From: Achatina immaculata
Lineage: Eukaryota; Mollusca; Gastropoda; Stylommatophora; Achatinidae
NCBI GenBank assembly: GCA_009760885.1
Contig: CM019721.1
Location: 20,515,639-20,579,638 of the forward strand
Length of the DNA stretch: 64,000 bases
Direction of reading: 5' to 3'
Shown: piece by piece, positions 45,325-57,164 of the stretch
Numbering within the stretch: position 1 is the stretch's first letter
Layout: each line of letters begins with the position of its first letter
The notes under the pieces: model-generated
The model's database searches: none
Told to the model about the DNA's origin: nothing
Seen by the model: only the letters and a program-made list of their open reading frames with translations
Position numbers and translations under genes: made by a program

Positions 45325-47225
45325 CTTATAAGGATGCATCAATGTTTACATACCCCCTACTTCCACGGGATAAGAACATTCTTGTAAGAGTACATCAATG
45401 TTTACATACCCCCTACTTCCACGGGATAAGAACATTCTTGTAAGAGTGCATCAATGTTTACATACCCCCTACTTCCACAGGATAAGAACATTCTTGTAAG
45501 AGTGCATCAATGTTTACATACCCCCTACTTCCACGGGATAAGAACATTCTTGTAAGAGTACATCAATGTTTACATACCCCCTACTTCCACGGGATAAGAA
45601 CATTCTTGTAAGAGTGCATCAATGTTTACATACCCCCTACTTCCACAGGATAAGAACATTCTTGTAAGAGTGCATCAATGTTTACATACCCCCTACTTCC
45701 ACGGAATAAGAACATTCTTGTAAGAGTACATCAATGTTTACATACCCCCTACTTCCACGGATAAGAACATTCTTGTAAGAGTATCAATGTTTACATACCC
45801 TCCTCTTCCACGGATAAGAACATTCTTGTAAGAGTACATCAATGTTTACATACCCCCCTTCCACGGATGAGAACATTCTTGTAAGAGTACATCAATGTTT
45901 ACATACCCCCTACTTCCACGGAATGAGAACATTCTTGTAAGAGTACATCAATGTTTACATACCCCCTACTTCCACAGAATAAGAACATTCTTGTAAGAGT
46001 ACATCAATGTTTACATACCCCCTACTTCCACGGAATAAGAACATTCTTGTAAGAGTACATCAATGTTTACATACCCCCTACTTCCACAGGATAAGAACAT
46101 TCTTGTAAGAGTGCATCAATGTTTACATACCCCCTACTTCCACGGAATAAGAACATTCTTGTAAGAGTACATCAATGTTTACATACCCCCTACTTCCACG
46201 GGATAAGAACATTCTTGTAAGAGTACATCAATGTTTACATACCCTCCTCTTCCACGGATAAGAACATTCTTGTAAGAGTACATCAATGTTTACATACCCC
46301 CTCTTCCACGGATAAGAACATTCTTGTAAGAGTACATCATGTTTACATACCCCCTACTTCCACAGAATAAGAACATTCTTGTAAGAGTACATCAATGTTT
46401 ACATACCCCCTACTTCCACGGAATAAGAACATTCTTGTAAGAGTACATCAATGTTTACATACCCTCCTCTTCCACAGGATAAGAACATTCTTGTAAGAGT
46501 ACATCAATGTTTACATATCCCCTACTTCCACGGAATAAGAACATTCTTGTAAGAGTACATCAATGTTTACATACCCCCTACTTCCACGGAATAAGAACAT
46601 TCTTGTAAGAGTACATCAATGTTTACATACCCCCTACTTCCACGGGATAAGAACATTCTTGTAAGAGTACATCAATGTTTACATACCCTCCTCTTCCACG
46701 GGATAAGAACATTCTTGTAAGAGTACATCAATGTTTACATACCCCCTACTTCCACGAGATGAGAACATTCTTGTAAGAGTACATCAATGTTTACATACCC
46801 TCCTCTTCCACGGGATAAGAACATTCTTGTAAGAGTACATCAATGTTTACATACCCCCTACTTCCACGAGATAAGAACATTCTTGTAAGAGTGCATCAAT
46901 GTTTACATACCCTCCTCTTCCACGGAATAAGAACATTCTTGTAAGAGTACATCAATGTTTACATACCCCCTACTTCCACGGAATAAGAACATTCTTGTAA
47001 GAGTACATCAATGTTTACATACCCCCTACTTCCACGGAATAAGAACATTCTTGTAAGAGTACATCAATGTTTACATACCCTCCTCTTCCACGGAATAAGA
47101 ACATTCTTGTAAGAGTACATCAATGTTTACATACCCCCCCTCTCCCCCACTTCCACGGGATAAGAACATTCTTGTAAGAGTACATCAATGTTTACATACC
47201 CCCTACTTCCACGGAATGAGAACAT
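45325..47225. repeat. 1.9-kb minisatellite, 56-bp unit, about 34 copies
   Basis: The unit contains CATCAATGTTTACATACCCC, CTACTTCCACGG and ATAAGAACATTCTTGTAAG. Copies are almost identical. The main variable site is the CCCCCTACTTCC/CCCTCCTCTTCC segment and the base after CCACGG. The unit holds an inverted repeat AAGAACATTCTT. The 47226-47620 stretch after it is single copy, with a G-run at about 47319-47330. Confidence 0.5.
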
Positions 47226-47623
47226 TCTGAAGCAGCAGATCATGGACGTCACTACGTCTGTTGCTCAAAACCTGGGAGAAACTCGAGTACCGGAGTGACG
47301 TGTGCCTTATCCCGGGTTGGGGGGGGGGGGTGGAAGGGGGAGAGGGAGAGGATGGAGGCGAGGGAGGGGCGCATAATGAGATCTTGTAAAGTATGTGTAA
47401 ATATTCTTGGAGAAGTTCTTCACACAATAACAGGAACGTTCTCGAACGTTCTCCACCTGGGAGCTTCAGTTGTCTTCCTCCGAGTGACCTCAAGAAACTC
47501 TTATTGGGATACCCTGTAAATTTTTTTTATGTGTAACAAGTTCAGCGAAATTTCTCAAGTTGTGTTTGATTCCCTTTTTGCAGGAAAAATGTTAAATAAT
47601 CTGGTGAACGACGCCGGTGGTAC

Positions 47624-48415
47624 TTGTAACATCTTGTGTATTGTTACCTGTAACATCTTGTGTATTGGTAGATGTAACATCTTGTGTATTGTTACCTGTA
47701 ACATCTTGTGTATTGTTACCTGTAACATCTTGTGTATTGGTAGATGTAACATCTTGTGTATTGTTACCTGTAACATCTTGTGTATTGGTAGATGTAACAT
47801 CTTGTGTATTGTTACCTGTAACATCTTGTGTATTGTTACCTGTAACATCTTGTGTATTGGTAGATGTAACATCTTGTGTATTGTTACCTGTAACATCTTG
47901 TTTATTGGTAGATGTAACATCTTGTATATTGTTACCTGTAACATCTTGTGTATTGGTAGATGTAACATCTTGTGTATTGGTAGATGTAACATCTTGTGTA
48001 TTGTTACCTGTAACATCTTGTGTATTGGTAGATGTAACATCTTGTGTATTGGTAGATGTAACATCTTGTGTATTGTTACCTGTAACATCTTGTGTATTGG
48101 TAGATGTAACATCTTGTGTATTGGTAGATGTAACATCTTGTGTATTTTTAGATGTAACATCTTGTGTATTGGTAGATGTAACATCTTGTGTATTGTTACC
48201 TGTAACATCTTGTGTATTGGTAGATGTAACATCTTGTGTATTGGTAGATGTAACATCTTGTGTATTGGTAGATGTAACATCTTGTGTATTTTTAGATGTA
48301 ACATCTTGTGTATTGTTACACGTAACATCTTGTGTATTGGTAGATGTAACATCTTGTGTATTGGTAGATGTAACATCATGTGTATTGTTACATGTAACAT
48401 CATGTGTACTGTTCA
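47624..48415. repeat. 24-bp minisatellite of two interleaved unit types, about 33 copies
   Basis: Every unit starts GTAACATCTTGTGTATT and ends either GTTACCT (type A) or GGTAGAT (type B), with a rare TTTAGAT type C. The left third follows ABAAB repeated; the remainder follows mostly ABB. The 24-bp length keeps two plus and two minus frames open (up to 421 codons, with periods such as CNILCIGR and DVTSTNTQ). These are repeat artefacts. Confidence 0.5.
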
Positions 48416-48524
48416 TGTGTGCCCTGCTAATGCCCCGCATATGCCCTGTTTCCCTACGACATTTTACTTGCACAACTACCAGCTAAAACATGTCACGCAA
48501 GAGACAACCAAACACAAGTCTATA

Positions 48525-48845
48525 TCGTACAAAAAAAAACAAAACACAAGGCTACATCGTAAAAGAGCAAAAAAACACAAGGCTACATCGTACAAGAGAA
48601 AAACAAAACACAAGGCTACATGGTACAATAGAAAAACAAAAGGATACAACGTACAAGATAAAAACAAAAGGATACATCGTACAAGAAAAAAAAAACAAAA
48701 GGCTATATCGTACAAGAGAAAAACAATAGGATACATCGTACAAGATAAAAACAAAAGGATACATCGTACAAAAGAAAAACGAAAGGCTATATAGTACAAG
48801 AGATAAACAAATGGATACATCTTACAAGAGGAAAAACAAAGCACA
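48525..48845. repeat. A-rich minisatellite, 28-34-bp unit
   Basis: About ten copies around GGCTACATCGTACAAGAG followed by A-rich AAAACAAAACACAA, with GGATACATCGTACAAG as a second type. Confidence 0.5.
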
Positions 48846-49440
48846 AGGCAACAAAGAGGAAATTGACTGCTGTATCTAGGAGAACATGGCAATCTGCGAC
48901 TCTAAACACAGGCTGACAATGACACTCCACAGAGGCCATACTTGAGACATGACGTCACACGTTCTCCTAGTCCACAGACCGAGTTTACCAGCACAAAGTA
49001 AACATAACAAGCTCGCATCTTGCCACAGCTCACACAATAGACTTGTTCTTCCAGCAGCCCACGTGTAGAGACATTTAAACTGAAAACTTAACGAAATGAA
49101 GAAGAAGAAGAAGACATAGCTGTGAGACCTGCAGCAGAGCAAACGGATCATTTTGGAAACTTTTAAAGAAAGCACACGGGAAGATGCAGTGCAAAATCTG
49201 AGAGCCCAGATCTGAAATTGATAATTTTTGTTTTTGTTTACAAAAAAAAAATCTTTCTCCTGAACTTAATGTTCTCTTACATCTGATGATGTAGTGAAGA
49301 ATGTAGACATGAGGTCGGATGTGAAGTGGGTTGCAGTGATTTAGTGGGATTGATGACTTCGATACAATGATAAAAGAGATGAGACTAAGATATGATTAAG
49401 TCAGACGTGAAGGTCATTTCAAGGCCGCAAAAAAAAAGTC
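48846..49440. other. Single-copy stretch
   Basis: No gene recognised. A GAAGAAGAAGAAG run lies near 49097-49112. Confidence 0.5.
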
Positions 49441-49935
49441 CACAAAACTGGTACCTTCAGTTTGTACCTCGTAGGTCAGTGGCTACCAACTAACAAAAGT
49501 CACGGACCTGGTAGCTTCAGTCTCTGTATATTGTAGGTCAATTGTTCCCAGTTAACAAAAGTCTACAGATCTGGTAGCTTCAATCTCTGTGTATTGAAGG
49601 TCAGTTGTTATCAAGTAACAAAGTGTACAGACCTGGTACTTTAAGTCTACTGAAGGTCAGTTGTTATCAAGTAACAAAGTCTACAGACCTGGTACTTTAA
49701 GTCTACTGAAGGTCAGTTGTTATCAAGTAACAAAGTCTACAGACCTGGTACTTTAAGTCTACTGAAGGTCAGTTGTTATCAAGTAACAAAGTGTACAGAC
49801 CTGGTACTTTAAGTCTACTGAAGGTCAGTTGTTATCAAATAACAAAGTCTACAGACCTAGTACTTTAAGTCTACTGAAGGTCAGTTGTTATCAAGTAACA
49901 AAGTGTACAGACCTGGTACTTTAAGTCTCTGTACA
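49440..49935. repeat. 56-bp minisatellite, about 9 copies
   Basis: The unit includes CTACAGACCTGGTACTTTAA and GGTCAGTTGTTATCAAGTAA. The first copies are diverged and the middle five nearly identical. It abuts the hAT-like element at 49944. Confidence 0.5.
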
Positions 49936-49943
49936 TTGTAACC

Positions 49944-50484
49944 CAGTGGTTCCCGAGTAAAAATAACCTACAGAACCCCTGCGCTGTTTCAAAATCTAGG
50001 CAACGGACCCCCCCCCACCTCATAGTTTGGACAAGTTTCATATCTGTATGGTAGTTATGTGCTTTATATGGAAAAGATTTTTTTCAGACAATATGTGTAA
50101 GAATTACTGAGTAAACGCTACGCTAAAACAAGCACCAGAACAAACTTGGTGAATATTCAATATGGCAAACATTTATTCAAGAAACAAAATGCATCAGTTA
50201 ACATTCCTACTTGTTCTAGTACACGATCACTGAAATGTGTAACAGCTAAACATCCTACATATGGAGAGAGAGAAATTATGCCTCTTTTTAATCCCAACAA
50301 TGGCTTCCACGTCCGGTTCCTATTTTGTCCTATTTTCTAAACGCGAAAAAAAAGTTTTTTTCCTCCACAAAAGATTTGTCGAAACATCTTTCCACTTTGA
50401 AGTTAAACAAGGACAATAACAGGGATCCCCAGGCAGGTTCCACGGACCCCTCTGGGTCCCCAGACAACCAGCAGGGAACCACTG
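49944..50484. mobile_element. hAT-like miniature inverted-repeat element
   Basis: CAGTGGTTCCC at 49944-49954 is matched perfectly by GGGAACCACTG at 50474-50484. This is the terminal inverted repeat style of hAT (Charlie-like) transposons. Inside each end are CGGACCCC (left) and GGACCCC (right) stretches typical of such elements. The 541-bp interior has no transposase; a 64-codon plus frame (50146-50340) has no known motif. The 8-bp flanks (TTGTAACC and TTCTAGGA) match at only some positions, so a target-site duplication is not clear. Confidence 0.5.
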
Positions 50485-50564
50485 TTCTAGGATAACTTAA
50501 GTGAAGGATTGGAGCGCCAGTGAATCCGGTCTAGGAGAGCAAGAATGATGATCATAAATAACGT

Positions 50565-50745
50565 TTCGTACAAGACTTTCCACTGACAAAGAACATCACT
50601 AACATATAACATAATTACGATAGCTATACAACAAATTATAAAAGAACACCAGTAACATAAGTATACAAAAACTATACAAGAATATCTCTAACATACGCAT
50701 ACAACAAATTATAAAAGAACACCAGTAACATAAGCATGCACAACA
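50565..50745. repeat. Degenerate repeat with ACACCAGTAACATAAG-like units
   Basis: Two to four loose copies containing AACACCAGTAACATAAG and ACAAATTATAAAAG, about 60-70 bp apart. Confidence 0.5.
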
Positions 50746-50789
50746 TTGATAGACTACTAATAGCATAATCACATTATAGCACTGTCACA

Positions 50790-50990
50790 TATTAACATGA
50801 TCACATAATAACACGGCCACATAGCATGATCACATTATAGCATGATCACATAAAAGCATGATCACATTATAGCATGATCATATAATAGCATGGTCACATA
50901 ATAGAATGGTCACATTATAGCATGATCATATAATAGTAGGATCACATTACAACATGATCACATTACATCATGATCACATTATAAGAGTAT
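50790..50990. repeat. 16-bp minisatellite, about 12 copies
   Basis: CATGATCACATTATAG with frequent changes (ATAATAG, GTCACAT). Confidence 0.5.
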
Positions 50991-51019
50991 TATACTGAAA
51001 AGCGTGAGCAATATTTTTA

Positions 51020-51769
51020 AAAAATCAGGATTAATAGATAGAGAAAATATAAATGTATCACCTTAAACTGCATCTTTTTTTCATTTTTAAACATAATCTC
51101 CATTTCTCTGCACATATTTTCCCCATCGCTCTGCAAGTTTGAAAATACCCTCCCGGTAGAATTCCGTTCCAGCTGACCGACGGCACAGACGCGCTGCTTT
51201 CTGGGCGTTCTTTCCTGTGGGACCCAGCGGGTACAAACTTTTCTATAGCCTGTGATTTCAACCTTTCCTGTACTGCACTGTGTCCTATTCCAAGATTTAC
51301 AGTGAATTCAGAAACTGTGACACGTCTGTCTTCTTTAATGATGTCGTCAACCCCATCCACTTTGCGTTTAGTGGAGGCAGTTCGAGGGCGACCGCTGCGA
51401 GGCATATCTTGGATGCTCGTGTTTCCATCTTTGAAATGTTTCACACACCTCCTACCACTGCTAGCACCCATACACACATCTCCATAAGCAGGTTGAAGTC
51501 TTTGGTGAATTTCAGCGGCGGGGATTTCCTCTTTAACGAGGAACTCAATAACAGCACGTTGACGAAACAAAACTTCAGCACCCGCCATTTTGTTTATGCT
51601 CCGCGTGGTCACGTGACACATGCTGGTGACGTTATATGACGTTTACATGAAGTGGAAAGGATGCAGTTAAAGTGATACATTTATTTATCATATGACCATT
51701 ACATGAAGTGCAAAAGATGCAAAGTAAGTTGATACATTCATATTTTCCCTAGCTATAAATTCTGATTTT
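51020..51769 (-). mobile_element. Internally deleted mariner transposon with both terminal inverted repeats
   Basis: The minus strand encodes the N-terminal DNA-binding region of a mariner (DD34D) transposase: LFRQRAVIEFLVKEEIPAAE, CVKHFKDGNTSIQDMPRSGR and LGIGHSAVQERL. The catalytic centre is missing. A frameshifted C-terminal remnant (GIFKLAERWGK, RNGDYV) is joined on. Left end: AAAAAATCAGGATTAATAG onward. Right end, reversed: AAAATCAGAATTTATAGC onward. They match imperfectly over about 55-60 bases. TA dinucleotides at 51018-51019 and 51770-51771 fit the mariner target-site duplication. The 750-bp element is non-autonomous but has the parts a related transposase would need. Confidence 0.5.
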
Positions 51770-52049
51770 TAAAATCTTGTTGATCACGACTTTCGATATG
51801 ACCTCGTAGCATGATCATATAACCAATCATGTTATGATTCACTTCTTGGTTATGGTTATGTTTCAACGAAGTACAAGTATAATATTACTGTTTGTACACA
51901 GCGGGACGTGTTTAATAAATAATGACAAAATCATGATTAGCAAAATGACAGAGAAACACTGACATCAAACGTTTGTTGGACACGTGACATTGACCATTTT
52001 TCCTGTAGTTTGTTTTAGGAATTAATGAAGACATTTTTACGTCTCCCAC

Positions 52050-52315
52050 GCTCCCGTCTATCTCTCCTTCTCTCTCCCCCTCCCTCTCTCTCCTCCCTCT
52101 CTCTTCCTCTTTTTCGCTCTCTCTCCCTCCTTTTTCTCTATCTCCCTTTTCCTCTCTTTCTCTCTCTCCCTCTCTCTATCTCTTTCTCTCTCTCTCATCT
52201 CTTTCACTCTCTCTCCCTCACCTTCTCTCTCTCTCGTTTTCTCTCTCTCTTCCTCTCCTTCTCTCGCTCCCTCTCTCGGTTTCTCTTCCCCCTCCTCTCT
52301 CTCTTTCTCGCTCGT
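52050..52315. repeat. CT-rich polypyrimidine tract
   Basis: CTCTCTCC/CTCTTTCTC low-complexity DNA over about 265 bases. Frames on both strands (Leu/Ser- or Arg/Glu-rich) are artefacts. Confidence 0.5.
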
Positions 52316-52424
52316 GCCCATCTCCAAGATCAAGGTCCCAGATAACAGAAGTAAAGATAAGAAATAAAACTGGAGTCGAAGATAAAAAAATATCGATCTA
52401 TGGAGCAACGCAGTTAAACATGGA

Positions 52425-52605
52425 GAGTCTTGAGTAGTTTAACCTATAGAGTCTTGGGCAGTTTAACCTGGAGAGTCTTGGTCAGTTTAACCTGGAGAGT
52501 ATTGGCAGTTTAATCTGGAGAGTCTTGGGCAGTTTAACCTGGAGAATCTTGGTCAGTTTAACCTGGAGAGTCTTGGTCAGTTTAACCTGGAGAGTCTTGG
52601 GTAGT
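52425..52605. repeat. 24-bp minisatellite, about 7 copies
   Basis: CAGTTTAACCTGGAGAGTCT followed by TGG and one or two variable bases. Confidence 0.5.
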
Positions 52606-52659
52606 TTTTTTCATGTTCAGTAATATCAGAATCTTACCTCTTAACAGTGAAAATACTTT

Positions 52660-53240
52660 GTAGTATAGAACACAGATATATGTGTAGTATAGAACATAGA
52701 AATATGTGTAGTATAGAACACAGAAATGTGTATAGTATATAACACAGAAATGTGTGAAGTATAGAATACAGAAATATGTGTAGTATAGGACACAGAAATG
52801 TGTGTAGTATATAACACAGAAATGTGTGAAGTATAGAACACACAAATGTGCGTAGTATAGAACACAGAAATGTGTGTGGTAATGAACACAGAAATGTGTA
52901 TAGTATAAAACACAGAAATGTATAGAACACAGAAATGTGTGTAGTGTATAACACAGAAATGTATAGAACACAGAAATGTGCGTAGTATAGAACACAGAAA
53001 TGAGTGTAGTCTTGAACATAGAAATGTGTATAGTAATAGAACACCGAAATGTATATAGTATAGAACACAGAAATGTGTGTAGTATAAAATACAGACATGC
53101 AAATAGTATAGAACACAGAAATGTGTGTAGTATAAAATACAGACATGCAAATAGTATAGAACACAGAAATGCAAACAGTATAGAACACAGAAATACATGT
53201 ATGCTGAACATAGAAATGTAAATAGAATAGGACATAGAAA
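52660..53240. repeat. 24-bp minisatellite, about 24 copies
   Basis: The unit is AGTATAGAACACAGAAATGT followed by GTGT or GCGT. Length varies in the centre, where 15-bp short units occur. Frames of up to 239 codons on the minus strand (periodic Phe, Cys, Leu, Thr) are repeat-derived. Confidence 0.5.
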
Positions 53241-53730
53241 TGTATATATTTTAGAACATGGAAAGGTACAGTTAAAACGAACCTTACTGTCGTCTTCAGC
53301 TAGTGCCACATTTTCCCTGTTTCTTGATTTGTTTATATTATTATAGTCTGACCAAGACAAAAGCCGAAATATTACATGATTACGTTAATAAATATTTTTC
53401 CACCATTACTTTACGCGAAGCGTGTTTGTCTTCTTTTTAAGTTACGAACAAGCAAAAATATTTCCAGTTAACAAAAACAACATTTAGAGAACTCATTCTT
53501 GACAAGGATCTGACCGTCCGAGCCTGGCACAGAAGCAGTATGTGCTCACGTTGCAAGCAGGAAATCATCTCATAACAATGGATGATGTTTTTTATAGCAG
53601 GGGAAAAAAGATCTGTTTGTGGAAATTTACGGGACAAAGTTGTGAACTGGAGGAAAATGTCCAGTCATTTGAAATGTGGAAAATCTTCTCCGGTTGCTGT
53701 GAATTTCACATTTTACATGCTACATCCTTC
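53240..53730. other. Single-copy stretch
   Basis: No repeat or recognisable gene. Confidence 0.5.
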
Positions 53731-53734
53731 ATTC

Positions 53735-54310
53735 TCTTACATCTGTCACTCTCTTACATCTCTTACTCCCTTACATTCGTTTCTTGCTACATATGTTACT
53801 CCCTTACATCTGCTGCTCTCTTACATCTGCTACACCCTTACATCTGTTACCCTCTTACATCTGTTACTCTCTTACATCTGCAGCTCTCTTATATTTGCTA
53901 CTCTCTTAAATCTGCCACTCTCTTACATCTGGCATTCTCTTACATCTGCCACTCTCTTACATCCGCTACTCTCTTACATCTGTTAATTTCTTACATCTTT
54001 ACATCTGCCACTCTCTTACATCTGCCACTCTCTTACATCCGCTACTCTCTTACATCTGTTAATCTCTTACATCTTTACATCTGCCACTCTCTTACATCTG
54101 TCACCCTCTTACATCTGCTACTCTCTTACATCTGTTGCCGTCTCACATCTGCCACTCTCTTACATCTGTTGCGGTCTTACATCTGCCACTCTCTGTTGCG
54201 GTCTTACATCTGCCACTCTCTTCCATCTGTCACCCTCTTACATCTGCCACTCTCTTACATCTGTTGCCGTCTTACATCTGCCACTCTCTTACATCTGTTG
54301 CGGTATCTAC
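53735..54310. repeat. 17-bp minisatellite, about 33 copies
   Basis: TCTCTTACATCTGCCAC with variable last bases (GTTAC, GCTAC, GTTGC). Larger blocks recur (53932-54012 and 54007-54080), so segments of several units were copied together. The 17-bp length makes the frames show a 17-residue period. Confidence 0.5.
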
Positions 54311-55065
54311 ATCTCCAGATTGTCTCGACCTGAACCTGGAGTGACTGTTTACGACTCAGATAATTTTATTGACTAAAAAGTAGTGGATCCTGTTTTAGAA
54401 GAAAGGAAGAAGATCATATTATCATTCTGTTACCTGGACCACCATTACCACAAAATCATGTCCAAGGAAGACACGCCATCTTTGCTGATTAAAAAAAAAT
54501 CCAATATCCCAAAATAATATTTCATCTTCACTTTCTAGGCGCCGCTACCCGTGCATGATAACACGTTCGTAAGATATCAGAAAACCTGTCGGATATGATA
54601 ACCTTTCAGCCAGGTCCCACACAGCTGGGACGTATGAACCCAGAGCTGGCCTCCATGGTGGTATCAATCGTATGTTGTGAAACAGCTACAGAATGAAAGA
54701 TCTTTGATAAACAAAACAAAAAAAAATGTATACAAACCTTCCTCACATGTAGCGTTAGGTTTTGAGATAGATGAAGTGGTAAAGATGGCTGGTTATCTTG
54801 TAAGGGTAACGAATGAGGGTGTCGAGTGACTGGGTGCGACTGGCAGGAAGTGTCAGGTCAGAGACAGAGAGAGATGCGTGGCGGACTCTAGCAGTGTGTT
54901 TCACGTGTACAGGCTGCTGCTAATCGTGAGCACTGGGTACAAAAACTCACAGTCCTGCATCATATACATTAAATAAAGTGACAGCTGAAGTAAGCGAGTG
55001 GCAGCGTGTTAGGTAACTGATGAGAGAATAAACTGATCTGCCACTGATATGTGCAATCTAGTTTT
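54311..55065. other. Single-copy stretch
   Basis: No convincing gene. A short A-run is at about 54715-54725. Confidence 0.5.
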
Positions 55066-55069
55066 TTCT

Positions 55070-55730
55070 GTGCCAGCTACATGTGTGTGTCCTGTTGAGA
55101 ACCTCCCTACATGTGTGTGTCCTGTTGAGAACCTCCCTACATGTGTGTGTCCTGTTGAGAACCTCCCTACATGTGTGTGTCCTGTTGAGAACCTCCCTAC
55201 ATGTGTGTGTCCTGTTAAGAAGCTCCCTACATGTGTGTGCCCTGTTAAGAACTTACATGTGTGTGCCCTGTTAAGAAGCTCCCTACATGTGTGTGCCCTG
55301 TTAAGAAGCTCCCTACATGTGTGTGCCCTGTTAAGAAGCTCCCTACATGTGTGTGCCCTGTTAAGAAGCTCCCTACATGTGTGTGCCCTGTTAAGAACTT
55401 CCCTACATGTGTGTGCCCTGTTATGAAGCTCCCTACATGTGTGTGCCCTGTTATGAAGCTCCCTACATGTGTGTGCCCTGTTAAGAAGCTCCCTACATGT
55501 GTATGCCCTGTTAAGAACCTCCCTACACGTGTGTGCCCTGTTAAGAAGCTCCCTACATGTGTGTGCCCTGTTATGAAGCTCCCTACACGTGTGTGCCCTG
55601 TTAAGAACCTCCCTACACGTGTGTGCCCTGTTAAGAAGCTCCCTACATGTGTATGCCCTGTTAAGAACCTCCCTACACGTGTGTGCCCTGTTAAGAAGCT
55701 CCCTACATGTGTATGCCCTGTTGAAAGCGT
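55070..55730. repeat. 30-bp minisatellite, about 22 copies
   Basis: CTCCCTACATGTGTGTGCCC followed by TGTTAAGAAG. The first five copies read GTCCTGTTGAGAAC; later ones GCCCTGTTAAGAAG. ACACGTGT appears in several right-hand copies. Ten codons per unit leave frames on both strands open (CVCPVKKLPT on plus), which I do not call genes. Confidence 0.5.
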
Positions 55731-56024
55731 CCTACACTCTAGCGTGAGTGTAATCACGCAGTGAGCCGCTCGCACAGAACAAACATGAACTTGAAGTCAC
55801 GACGTGACGTCTTTGACTAAGAAGAACTTTCTCTGAAAGCGACTAAACTGTGCTTGTTTTCTCCATGTTCCACTCTCAACCAAACCTTCAGGTAGACTCT
55901 ATGTCAAGAATTATTGCAAAGTCGCAGAGAATGTCTCTAAAAATGTGGGAAAATGTCCATGTGGTCCTCTATAAAAATGATTATTATGAACAAAGGCACT
56001 CTCTATAGGTTACCTTCTTTCATT

Positions 56025-56690
56025 TTTATAGCCTTTTTTTCTTGTATCTTTTGATACCATTTTTCTTCTTGTATCTTTTGATACCCTCATTTTCTTGTAT
56101 AGTTTGATAGCCTTTTTCTTCTTGTATCTTTTGATAGCCTTTTTCTTCTTGTATCTTTTGATAGCCTTTTTTTCTTGTATCTTCTGATACCATCTTTCTT
56201 CTTGTATCTTTTGATACCATTTTTCTTCTTGTATCTTTTGATACCATTTTTCTTCTTGTATCTTTTGATACCATTTTTCTTCTTGTATCTTTTGATACCA
56301 TTTTTCTTCTTGTATCTTTTGATAGCCTTTTTTTTCTTGTATCTTTTGATAGAATTTTTCTTCTTGTATCTTTTGATAGCCTTTTTTTTCTTGTATCTTT
56401 TGATAGCCTTTTTCTTCTTGTATCTTTTGATAGCCTTTTTTTCTTGTATCTTTTGATAGCCTTTTTTTCTTGTATCTTTTGATAGCCTTTTTCTTCTTGT
56501 ATCTTTTGATAGCCTTTTTTTTCTTGTATCTTTTGATAGAGTTTTCTTCTTGTATCTTTTGATACCATTTTTCTTCTTGTATCTTTTGATACCATTTTTC
56601 TTCTTGTATCTTTTGATACCATTTTTCTTCTTGTATCTTTTGATAGCCTTTTTCTTCTTGTATCTTTTGATAGCCTTTTCCCCCTAACCC
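56025..56690. repeat. 27-bp pyrimidine-rich minisatellite, about 24 copies
   Basis: CTTCTTGTATCTTTTGATAC followed by CATTTTT, or GATAGCCTTTTT in a second type. Length shifts among 26, 27 and 28 bp come from the T-run. The minus-strand 225-codon Lys/Arg-rich frame (SKDTRRK period) is repeat-derived. Confidence 0.5.
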
Positions 56691-57164
56691 CTTCTACTTG
56701 CACGTTCCAGTTTGTTTAGATCTACAGTGCCCGCGCACGAGTGAGTACTGATGTGTACACCAATGTACAAAAGACATAAAGTTAATAGTTATGGTAAAAA
56801 TCCTTCTATCTAAGGGACATAAATTCTGGCAGTTCTTGTCTGTATCACGGGCAGATGTTCTCACTAATATCTATGGCGTTTTTCTTTTCCTATCTCAAGA
56901 CGAACGTATCAGAAAACTCCTTCATAGCGGTCCTGGGCAGACAACTCTTCATTTAGGACCTTAACTGGATTGACAGGTTTTAGGATGTAAATAAGAAATG
57001 GGGACATTTACTCTGAGAAAGCCATCGGATTACCTAACCGTCTGCTTACAGTGAGAGTGACGCAAGCCAAGTCGGGGACTGCCAGGAAAGAGATTGACAG
57101 AATTAGCAGGATTGATGGGCACAATGTGTGAGTATAAAAGAGGAAACTGCTACAGAAGTAGAAA

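Noticed and set aside
47529..48794. 421-codon plus-strand open frame and two minus-strand frames of about 290 codons
   Set aside because: All run through the 24-bp array. A unit divisible by three without stops gives open frames on both strands automatically.
53542..54333. 263-codon plus-strand frame with many Cys, His, Leu and Ser
   Set aside because: It is the 17-bp array, and its 17-residue period matches the unit length exactly.
56025..56690. 225-codon Lys/Arg-rich minus-strand frame resembling a nucleolar or histone-like protein
   Set aside because: It is the 27-bp pyrimidine-rich array read on the minus strand; the composition follows from the repeat.
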